NCBI GenBank assembly: GCA_024516035.1
Contig: CM044967.1
Coordinates: 16,620,502-16,684,501, forward strand
Direction: 5' to 3'
DNA length: 64,000 nucleotides
Source: Bactericera cockerelli
Taxonomy: Eukaryota > Arthropoda > Insecta > Hemiptera > Triozidae
Shown here: positions 12,801-18,175 of the stretch, piece by piece
Layout: every line of letters starts with the position of its first letter
Position numbering within the stretch: the first letter of the stretch is position 1
Notes under the pieces: generated by a model
What the model was told of the DNA's origin: nothing
The model's input: the letters and a program-made list of their open reading frames with translations, nothing else
Database searches by the model: none
Program-made: the position numbers and the translations under genes

Positions 12801-13488
12801 ATGCACCGGTTCTCGTACGATCACCGTAAGTAACGTCCAGCGAGGTGAAGACTTCGTGTTGGTGGTATTCCTGCCCAACCCTGGCTGGGTGAGGTTAATG
12901 TGGGTAGCAGGTTTGTGAGTTTCCTGGGAATGGAGTGTAACACCTCCGTCGTGATATGACCATGCAGTTGAAAGCGACGTTAATCCGAAATTAAAAAAAA
13001 AAAATCAACTTACTTCTGTTCTGGGATTAATAGCTTTAGTTCTGGACTTAATAGCTTTTTTTAAAGGTAATTGTGCCCCGAAACCGCTTTCGCATTACTT
13101 CAGGGCACTTTGCCTTTACATCCATGCCATTCCCGAAACGGAAAACTCGGTTAGAATTTTCCGTTCCGGCCGGGATTCGAACCCACAACCTCCGGGTCAG
13201 TAACCAATGCTCTTAACCACTGAGCCTCGGAGGTCGGCTCACTTACTTATAGAGTGGTACTTATAGAGCTTTGTCCTTATAAGATTTTCTATTATTATTA
13301 TTATTATTACTACTAAGGTTTTTTTTTTTTTTTTTTTTTTTTTAATAATTCAATAATAAAAGGTAACACCGTTTCGTCTCTCTCTTCTCTCCTCAGATAA
13401 ATTCACCACGTTCTGTCAATTACTCCTGGAGGTGGCCCCAACTCAATCTGTGTTTGATGACTACAACATAGTGGCACAGAAACCGTGA
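3750..13488 (+). CDS. SLC7A9-like: SLC7 heterodimeric amino-acid transporter light chain, b(0,+)AT-like; 3' part of the gene (7 exons)
   Basis: Polytopic plasma-membrane exchanger of the LAT/SLC7 family. In animals these proteins pair with an SLC3 heavy chain; the b(0,+) type exchanges cationic, neutral and cystine-type amino acids. Seven exons give about 294 codons, corresponding to TM6 to the C-terminus of a family member of about 490 residues, so the N-terminal half with TM1-5 and the cysteine for heavy-chain bonding is upstream of the window. Visible family motifs are GLWAYDGWN with the unwound TM6 and a Trp at the substrate-gate position typical of b(0,+)AT, then [33 protein letters not shown] and a C-terminal QLLLEVAPT. 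Exons are 3750-3894, 5038-5161, 5922-6025, 6812-6908, 8310-8459, 11420-11588 and 13397-13488; every junction keeps phase with GT/AG ends. The choice of SLC7A9 over the y+LAT or LAT1 subtypes is inferred from motif similarity. Confidence 0.93.
3905..4165. repeat. repeat family H copy (intronic)
   Basis: A unit with CAAGCCAGGCTAGCTTG, GGACGAGCCAACTTTGAAAT and AAAGTTGGCTGGAGACCA recurs at 15395-15640, 47395-47640 and 54515-54735 in both orientations, often beside (CAA)n. No tRNA head is seen. The class is unknown. Confidence 0.7.
4374..4535. mobile_element. foldback MITE-like element
   Basis: The left half (ACAGAAGAATCTCTC, AAATCTCC-like region, CGTCACACAACGCACTCTGG) is the inverted complement of the right half (GTGTGCGTTGTGTGACAG, GGAGATTTGGAGATTATGAG, GAGAGTGTTTCTGGAA). 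Half-units recur near 25165, 31190, 33570 and 48620. Confidence 0.7.
4560..5027. repeat. tandem repeat of about 130-175 bp, three copies, next to an exon
   Basis: Three units share ATGTAGT(T/A)CAT, CTCATTAGTCT, TTGCAGGATAAACAGAG and TTGTATTGTATTG (starts near 4560, 4737 and 4869). The last unit runs into the acceptor of the exon starting at 5038. Confidence 0.8.
5038..5161 (+). CDS. SLC7A9-like: SLC7 exon: TM7
   Basis: Acceptor CAATCCCCGCAG ends at 5037 and donor GTGAGT begins at 5162. The first base completes the Val codon from the previous exon, and the exon ends on a whole codon (phase 0). It encodes [13 protein letters not shown]... with a hydrophobic helix and a loop ending in EAVAI, as in LAT-family proteins. 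Confidence 0.93.
5334..5520 (-). repeat. SINE S1 (tRNA-like head)
   Basis: Minus-strand copy: tail AACACTCTTTAGTGGAAGG, middle GCTCAAAGCATTTTCTACC, B-box complement GGGATTCGAACCAACGG, then the start of the A-box side. Confidence 0.85.
5753..5900 (-). repeat. SINE S2 (tRNA-like head) just upstream of an exon
   Basis: S2 motifs read in complement: CGTGATATCGCAACTACTC, CTTGAACCACCGACCTCCAG (B box) and CTTATCGATCAAGCTAC (A box). It ends about 20 bp before the acceptor at 5920-5921, so the pyrimidine tract of the next exon lies right beside the SINE head. Confidence 0.85.
5922..6025 (+). CDS. SLC7A9-like: SLC7 exon: TM8
   Basis: Acceptor TTTCCTTTTCAG ends at 5921 and donor GTACGT begins at 6026. 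It starts in phase 0 with TFGNRVLG and contains [15 protein letters not shown], a strongly conserved SLC7 helix. The last two bases AG are completed by A of the next exon (Arg). Confidence 0.93.
6150..6385 (-). repeat. SINE S6 (tRNA-like head)
   Basis: Minus-strand copy: (AAT)n start, TATTTATACTGCC, TTCCAGCAGTAAG, then GGTTTTGAACCCGCGAACTC (B box) and ACCACTGAGCTACC (A box). Other copies are at 31705, 44237 and 55695. Confidence 0.85.
6520..6705. repeat. repeat family I copy
   Basis: Unit bounded by direct repeats of AGTATAAACAGAAAAGTGAG, with CAGCTGTTTCAAGCTTATTT and CATGTCATCAACTAACC between. Related copies are at 15685, 30602 and 62883. Confidence 0.75.
6812..6908 (+). CDS. SLC7A9-like: SLC7 exon: TM8-TM9 loop and start of TM9
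   Basis: Acceptor CTCCTTTTTCAG ends at 6811 and donor GTAAGT begins at 6909. It encodes (R)[18 protein letters not shown] then [14 protein letters not shown], ending on a whole codon. The exon end and its donor are copied many times in the tandem array that follows. Confidence 0.92.
6899..7400. repeat. 35-bp tandem array carrying copies of the exon 3' end and 5' splice site
   Basis: Unit of 35 bp made of CATATTCCATGTAAGTAAAT followed by AAAATATATAAAATC, beginning inside the coding exon. It is near perfect at 6899-7018 and resumes at about 7150-7390 after a family L fragment (7021-7080). Several later units keep CCATGTAAGT intact. Confidence 0.9.
7021..7080. repeat. repeat family L fragment
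   Basis: AGTAGTGCTTTATTTAGAC and the CTCGAGACAGGGAGTCCC region, repeated at 56625-56690 and in complement at 36208-36262. Confidence 0.6.
7490..7665 (+). repeat. repeat family M (GGTTGGGTGGAAGAG unit)
   Basis: Starts GGTTGGGTGGAAGAGATTGC and GGCAATATTCCCGCCCTTTA, then an AT-rich tail ending with AATAAAG and (AAT)n. Other copies are at 17510, 35654(-), 37380, 38175(-), 41021 and 41177. It is probably a short retroelement; no head is identified. Confidence 0.7.
7720..7870 (-). repeat. degraded 5S-headed SINE (S8)
   Basis: Contains GCTAGACGTTGCTTAACATC and a divergent GAGAACTAGTGTACT, the complement of the 5S rRNA internal region, plus the SINE body word CACCTCACCCAG. Heavily mutated. Confidence 0.45.
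7950..8110. repeat. probable truncated retroelement 3' end
   Basis: T-rich start (TTTTTATTTTTTATTTTAC) followed by TCGACGGGGGAAATTCCC and A-rich sequence, as in 5'-truncated non-LTR elements lying on the minus strand. No reverse transcriptase coding is seen. Confidence 0.35.
8310..8459 (+). CDS. SLC7A9-like: SLC7 exon: TM9-TM10
   Basis: Acceptor CCTGTTTTCAG ends at 8309 and donor GTGGGT begins at 8460. It is exactly 50 codons in phase 0, contains [20 protein letters not shown] and a short loop [14 protein letters not shown], as in b(0,+)AT-like proteins. Confidence 0.93.
8605..8900 (+). repeat. SINE S7 (tRNA-like head)
   Basis: Head GAATAGCTCAGTGGTTAAGC with the B box at ACGGGTTCGAACATTCGC, then the body TGTTGACCCAGCACCTAAAT and end AAAAAAGGCTGTGAAACA. 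A second copy is at 34446-34745. Confidence 0.85.
9052..9195 (-). repeat. SINE S2
   Basis: GTGATATCACAACTACTCAA, GGGACTTGAACCACCGACC and CTTATCGATCAAGCTACTG read as the minus-strand S2 unit. Confidence 0.88.
9270..9572. repeat. two small tandem repeats
   Basis: At 9282-9372, a unit of about 40 bp with GGAACAACTAATTTTT and GAAGAAATAATAAATCAAAT occurs about 2.5 times. At 9478-9572, a unit of about 34 bp with TCTTGTCATTAACATTAATT occurs about three times. Confidence 0.8.
9625..11180. mobile_element. hAT-like element with 8-bp target duplication
   Basis: The left end CAGGCGCGGCCGGTGGG and right end TTAGCACCGGCCGTCCCTG are inverted complements, and both flanks carry GTGATGAC (9617-9624 and 11181-11188). 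An 8-bp duplication and CAGG-type ends fit the hAT superfamily. Inside there is no recognisable transposase; a tRNA-like segment at about 9711-9785 and a more GC-rich block at 10560-10970 with unconvincing open frames are present. It is probably non-autonomous. Short relatives are at 14808, 28306, 41479 and 53687. It sits in the SLC7 intron between 8459 and 11420. Confidence 0.85.
11420..11588 (+). CDS. SLC7A9-like: SLC7 exon: TM11-TM12
   Basis: Acceptor ACTTTCGTTTCCAG ends at 11419 and donor GTAAGT begins at 11589. It encodes [19 protein letters not shown], then [19 protein letters not shown] and a tail NFKSSLM, leaving one G for the next exon. Its 3' portion is repeated twice downstream. 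Confidence 0.93.
11520..11975. repeat. 172-bp tandem triplication including part of an SLC7 exon and its splice donor
   Basis: The unit contains CATCTTCTCTGGATTATTTC through the exon end ...CGCTCATGG, the donor GTAAGTAT and intron sequence with ATTTTGAAGGGGTTTTATG. Second and third copies start near 11694 and 11866 (periods 172 and 171). A decayed fourth scrap (AGAGTTCGCTCATGGGTTGG) is at about 12704. The copies lack the 5' part of the exon and an acceptor. Confidence 0.93.
11992..12517. mobile_element. MITE with about 37-bp inverted ends and target duplication
   Basis: The left end TATCGTCGCTTAAGAAGAGG and right end CCTCTTCTTAAGCGACGAT mirror each other, followed inward by TACCTCGTAAGTCCGA and its complement. 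Flanks share ATGAAGCA (11984-11991 and 12518-12525; 7 or 8 bp depending on where the end is drawn). Internal motifs TACCTC and ACGAGGT recur several times. No coding capacity. Lies in the last SLC7 intron. Confidence 0.85.
12555..12640 (-). repeat. SINE S6 tail fragment
   Basis: (AAT)n, then AAAGTCCCATAATTCCAGCA and GACTTATTATTATGTGG, matching the tail half of S6. Confidence 0.6.
12783..13004 (+). repeat. 5S rRNA-derived SINE (S8) with poly(A)
   Basis: Bases 12787-12838 (GTGTTGAATGCACCGGTTCT, then CGTACGATCACCGTAAGTAA) closely follow the internal region of animal 5S rRNA. The body CTGGGTGAGGTTAATGTGGG and later CGTCGTGATATGACCATGCA follow, ending in about 12 A. 5S-headed SINEs are the known SINE3 class. 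The body word is shared with the tRNA-headed S4 family. Other traces are at 7720, 19720, 21700, 58673 and 58953. Confidence 0.85.
13063..13238 (-). repeat. SINE S5 (tRNA-like head)
   Basis: GTGCCCCGAAACCGCTTTCG, GGGATTCGAACCCACAACCT (B box) and TTAACCACTGAGCCTCGGAG (A box), the complement of the head at 46385. Confidence 0.87.
13319..13343. repeat. poly-T run upstream of the last SLC7 acceptor
   Basis: About 24 T in a row about 55 bp before the acceptor at 13395-13396. A separate pyrimidine tract (CTCTCTCTTCTCTCCTCAG) serves the acceptor itself. Confidence 0.9.
13397..13488 (+). CDS. SLC7A9-like: SLC7 last coding exon
   Basis: Acceptor CTTCTCTCCTCAG ends at 13396. The first two bases complete an Asp codon with the G of the upstream exon. 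It encodes (D)[16 protein letters not shown], then a short cytosolic tail ending NIVAQKP and TGA at 13486-13488. The [11 protein letters not shown] stretch matches the C-terminal region of SLC7 light chains. Confidence 0.93.
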
Positions 13489-14345
13489 AACTCTAGCTAT
13501 GATACAATTGTGATAAAATATTGTTTGTTATACATAATTATTTGAAAAATATTATATTACAAAAGAAAATTTGATTATTATAAGGCATTCTTTATTTTTT
13601 AAATCAAATCAAATGATTTTAATGATCGAGTATGATTTTTTTTAATTTATTTTTTATATTTTTTTATTTTAATGAATTTAGTTGAACCGATTATAACATC
13701 TAAGCCTGTAAACTATACATGCGTGTAATACAGTGCTATACACGTACACTGTTGAAATTTATAACTCGTTTTTTATTTTCTATTACCCATAAGGTATAGA
13801 AATTATTGTAATCGGTCACTTTTTTTCTAAGGTCTTTGAAGTTAGTATGTTATAATTGTTATATGATATATCCTTTTGACTGGATATTGCTGCAGTAACT
13901 TTACTGATGTCTACTAAACTAAACTACATATAGGGGCCAAAGTATTACAAATGTAAAATGAAATCTATTTTCGCACTCCTTCTGTTAATGTTAAAGACAA
14001 CCAATGTTTAAAAACTATCAATTATTATTTATTTATTTTTCTCATGCTTGTTTTGTTTTGGTTTCGGAAAAAGGAAACCAGAAGTAAAAGTAAATTTATC
14101 GGCAATTTCCTTTGAAATTTATCTTTGAAATCCCTGTTTTTTTTTAATCATCCAAACCGAAAATTTGCTTATTCGTTTAAACGACTAACAATGTAATTTA
14201 TTTATACTGTGCTTAAAAAACTAAAATGAAAAAAAACACCTTTTTCCCATATCAAAGCCGATCAAACAAATCATGATTTGATTTGATTAAATAAAATATG
14301 CCTTTAATTATTTACTGTGCAAATAAAGGTTTTAGTTTCATTTAT
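13489..14345 (+). other. SLC7A9-like: probable 3' UTR of the SLC7 gene
   Basis: AT-rich sequence with no interspersed repeat that I recognise, which sets it apart from the surroundings. Candidate polyadenylation signals AATAAA are at 14290-14295 and 14322-14327. The exact end cannot be fixed without transcript data. Confidence 0.5.
14322..14327 (+). terminator. candidate polyadenylation signal
   Basis: AATAAA followed by a T-rich stretch. A second AATAAA is 32 bp upstream at 14290. Confidence 0.4.
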
Positions 14346-14744
14346 ATAAGTTTCTTATTCGAGTTTTCTCATTTTCATTTGAAGATATTTGTAAGCTTTT
14401 CCAGGCATAAGAAAAGATACCTGTTGACAAAAAAAAAAAAAAAAAAATAGACTGTTAATGGGTGGGTTTTCATACCATTGCACCTGCATAATATATCTAA
14501 AATATTTATAGTGACAATGTAACTTTCTGGAAAAAAAATCAGCCCATTAAATTGCATTATTTAGGTAAAGGTAAAAGGTAGGTTCTTCTTTAGATAAAGG
14601 AAAATAAAAAAGGTCTAAAAAGGAAATCAGAGAGAACCTTTTTCCGTTTAATCTGAATAGTACAATACATACTTCATTTATCTTGTAGGAACTATAGTAC
14701 TATAAGTGACAAAGAGCTTTCGTAGCCGACAGCCCTACTTATAC
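14346..14744. other. unassigned
   Basis: AT-rich with a poly-A run at 14430-14448. Nothing recognised. Confidence 0.4.
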
Positions 14745-15175
14745 CAATACCAATAGTACTATAACTAGTTAAAGAGTCCTATTAGCCCAAGACTTATTAT
14801 TATGTGGCAGGCGCGGCCGGTGCTAAGGAGCTGCGGAACTGCAGCACCCCCAGACGAAAAAGAAAAAAAAAAGTTGATTTTCTCTATTCCTAGCTAGTAC
14901 ACAGTGAAAATGATCACACATTTCTAGAATAATTAATGCATAATTATTATGATGCCAATCATAATAAATAAACTCAATTTTTTTTGATACCTACACTTTA
15001 AATCCCATTTTAGTACGTATGGTTTATTTGGCAGCACCCCAAGATGTTTTGGGGGTGCTGCCAAATAAACCCAGCTGGGACATGACATAACTTGTCATGT
15101 CCCAGCTGGGTTTCGAACCCGAGACCTTTATAGTACCAAGACGTTTTGACCGCTGCGCGACCGAGAAGATAGTAG
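14745..15175 (-). repeat. SINE S6 split by a hAT-like MITE
   Basis: The S6 tail (AGCCCAAGACTTATTATTAT) ends at about 14807. The S6 head (CAGCTGGGTTTCGAACCCGA, B box, and TGCGCGACCGA) resumes at about 15088. The insertion between is listed separately. Confidence 0.65.
14808..15066. mobile_element. short hAT-like MITE inside S6
   Basis: Starts CAGGCGCGGCCGGTGCTAAG. The right end has the family word GGGGGTGCTGCCAAATAAAC within an inverted repeat (GGTTTATTTGGCAGCACCCC ... GGGGTGCTGCCAAATAAACC), but the terminal CGGCC end is lost. Confidence 0.6.
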
Positions 15176-15229
15176 GATAAGTGACAATAGAACAGTCCTA
15201 CTGTGTTTATGTTTATAACCGTTATTCAT

Positions 15230-15385
15230 GTAACTAAAAGTAATCATATTTATGTTAATCACAATGGTGCTTAATAAATTACTCAAAATCGCCTTATAAT
15301 AAATATTTGCCATATTAGGGAATCGAACCACCGACCTCCAGGGTACAAGACCGCCGCTTTATCAATCCAGCTACTGAGATTGTTT
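15230..15385 (-). repeat. SINE S2, diverged
   Basis: GGAATCGAACCACCGACCTC and TTTATCAATCCAGCTACTGA mark the head in complement. The tail is diverged. Confidence 0.7.
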
Positions 15386-15394
15386 TTGTAACCA

Positions 15395-15640
15395 CTAACC
15401 AGCATGTATTCAGCTGGAGGGAATGATGGTCTCCAGCCAACTTTAATTGGCTCGTCTTGGAATCACATATTTTTACGTGTGATTAACCATCGTGAGAACT
15501 TGGGGTTTTCTTTGTAACCCATTAGCGCACTTGCTTTGCCAGGTAATTTAAACCTTTGGGGAAATTGCAAGCTAGCCTGGTTTGTTGGGGTATGGTATTC
15601 TGCTATTATCTTCCCCCTGTTTCACGTCCCCCAGTCAGAG
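15395..15640. repeat. repeat family H copy
   Basis: GGTCTCCAGCCAACTTTAAT, CAACCATCGTGAGAACTTGG and CAAGCTAGCCTGGTTTGTTG match the unit at 47395, same orientation. Confidence 0.7.
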
Positions 15641-15684
15641 AAGCTAAGCTACTGAGGTAGATTTTTCATGTAACGGATTAAGTC

Positions 15685-15865
15685 AGTATAAACAGAAAAG
15701 TGATAAGTTGTACTAGATGTACAATAAAATTGTACACGAATACCAGAACATACTTGGACAGCTGTTTCGGGCTTATTTGCTCACATCAGCAGGCAATGGT
15801 TCATATCCATGCCATCAACTAACCTCTCTATTTTTATCAGTATATACAAAAAAGTGAGATATAAA
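15685..15865. repeat. repeat family I copy
   Basis: AGTATAAACAGAAAAGTGAT at the left and AGTATATACAAAAAAGTGAG at the right, with GGACAGCTGTTTCGGGCTTA between. Confidence 0.7.
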
Positions 15866-17509
15866 CAGATAAGTCCTGCTCAAACAGTATAATAAGGTCC
15901 ACTAGTAATATTTTAACTGCTCGAAAAAGAAACTCAATGGAAATGGTACACAATGCAGCTCACAGCTCACAGAGTAATCCTGACACGAGTAGCAAGCATG
16001 AAGTTCCGAACCCATTGTGATAAACTTGAGGACTCAACCTGAGGATCTAAGGAACCAAGACATAGGCACCACACACACACACAACCACCACTACCTTCCA
16101 AACAGCTGGTGGTAGAGTTTATAGAACTTGAATCCGTAATATCCTCCATCCTCTCAGTTGTTCATAGCGTACCACCTGGATACCAGGGGTCTAGCGGTCT
16201 ACGTAGAACACTAAACAAGCAAAGAGTTAATTTTTAAATATTTTCAGTTTATTTGTGCTGTTTTACCCTCTGAAGATTCATTTATTTCTAATCAAATTTG
16301 TTTTAGTAATTTGTTCGGAATAGTTAAATATTTATTTCAATAAAGTGTTTTAAAAGTTCTTGTGACAAGTCAGTTATTTATGTAATTTTTTCACCTTTTT
16401 TTGTAGGTCCTTTCTTTTTCGGTTGTGTTCGTTTTTGTTATGGTAACTAAGGGTTCAAGTTGTTCGTAATTCAAGTTCATGTGTAGTGTGGAAGGTTTTT
16501 GAGACAGAATGTCAATGGCTTTTTTTAGTCGATTGTTGGGTTTCTTCTGTATTTTTTTTTTTTTTTTCTTCTTTTCTTTTTTTAATCTTTAGAACTTCAT
16601 CGTCTTTAACAAGTCACTAGCCACATTTTTTAACAACTTTATTCTGAAGTCTATAGGGTTAACTTTTTAAGCTTTACTTCTAGGTCGATGAAGATAAAAC
16701 GTTTTTTCTGGATCTAAGTTTCAAGTTTATTTTTGGAGCTTTTACACAGAGTTGGAATGTTGAAATTAGGGCAATGGATTTTTTTTTTATTAAATAAAAT
16801 GGTTTACCCATGTTTAAAAGGTTACTCAAAAAATGGTTTTATCGAATTATCGCTAAAATTGTTTGAAAGTCAAACCATGAGTCTAAGCAGAAAACTTTGA
16901 AGTTGCACCAGATGGTATTCACAAAAAAATTACGAATTACGAAAATGCAATATCCTATTTCTCTAGCGCTTTTCAAAACTTATTTATCCCTCATAAATAT
17001 CTGATGAAGGGTTGTAACTCGAGTTATTTGAGCATCATCCTACCTATTGATGTAACACAGTACCACCTGTCCCTATACTTACCCTCATTCAATAATATCT
17101 TGTAGCTATTTTAATAGTAGTCTTATTAATAACACGCTATTGTTTACCTGGCACTGTAAAACCAATGTTTTTTTCTACCAAAGTTGTCTTCATTTAACTA
17201 TAAATTATCATTTTCTTTCAACAAGGTGATTTATAAGAATTATAACGATTAAAAACATACTTCCGAGTTCGGTTGCCAAGTATCTCAAGTGTTTTAATCT
17301 CACAAGAAGCCAGAGTTCCAGAGGTGCTAGTGATAGTTCAAGAAGAGATCTCACCTGAATGTTCACTTCGGATCTTCGCCCACGTCTGAGATCAGTGGTA
17401 AGTAGAAATTGTGTTTGTGGTTCTGTGCATCTTACTTTCCACTGAGAATTTTATGAACTCTTCTAGCACATACTTTCGAGCGTTACAATGATAATAAATG
17501 TACTTCCGA
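15866..17509. other. unassigned, with a possible non-coding exon
   Basis: Mostly AT-rich. A (CA)n run lies at 16067-16082. The block 17280-17398 is less AT-rich and ends AGATCAGTG followed by GTAAGTAG, a good 5' splice site; its frames are all interrupted, so it could only be an untranslated exon. Confidence 0.25.
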
Positions 17510-17567
17510 GCGTTATAAGGGTTCAGTGAAAGAGATTGCCATGGGCAATAACCCCGCCCTTTAATTT
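17510..17567 (+). repeat. repeat family M fragment
   Basis: AGAGATTGCCATGGGCAATA and CCCCGCCCTTTA match the family M start. Confidence 0.6.
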
Positions 17568-17576
17568 TGTACTTAC

Positions 17577-17870
17577 CAACCGACCTCAGTAGCTTGATCG
17601 AAAAGGCGGCGGACTTGTATTCAGAGGCAAATATTAAGTAAAGCGTGTTTGATTAATTGTGATATCACGATTGTGTTTCACACATTTGATAACTTTTTAC
17701 TTCTTATCATCTGCACATAAAGAAATTTAGTGATACGTTTATTTTGTTTCCATAAAAGCTTCAACTATTCTTCTAAACCTTAAACCTTTTTTGGGTTACC
17801 GACCTCAATAACTCGATCGCGTGGTGGAACCTGGAGGTCGGTGGTTCCATTCCCTTGTACGGCAAAACAT
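17577..17870 (+). repeat. two broken SINE S2 copies
   Basis: 17577-17705 has CCGACCTCAGTAGCTTGATC, GGCGGCGGACTTGTA and the tail word GTGATATCACGA. 17797-17870 has CCGACCTCAATAACTCGATC and CCTGGAGGTCGGTGGTTCC. Both have internal losses. Confidence 0.6.
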
Positions 17871-18084
17871 TATTAAGGAAATTTTTCTGTCCTGGTAGCT
17901 CAGTAGTCAAATATTGATTATAATAATCCATTTTTAAACTGTGTCGTACAGGTATCACCTATTTGGTATCAAACACTTCGGCCGAGGTGTGCAGAACGCC
18001 CTATACAAAGAAAGAGACATAGGGTTTTCATTATTATCTTTGTCAATAGTTTTTTTGGTCTAAATACAAAATACCTACCTAGAT

Positions 18085-18175
18085 TATGATAATAATGTGT
18101 TTCTTTTTGTTATTATATCACAATTTTAGTGGGTAGCGCAGAATTATAGGACTTTTCCGTATCTTTAATATCCTT
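18085..18175 (-). repeat. SINE S3, tail half (left of the large insertion)
   Basis: TATATCACAATTTTAGTGGG and CAGAATTATAGGACTTTTCC match the tail of S3 copies at 42335 and (complement) 49968. The head half is at 21116-21292. Confidence 0.75.

Noticed and set aside
12783..12840. 5S rRNA gene.
   Set aside because: Only the internal half is similar, with several changes, and it leads into a SINE body with poly(A).
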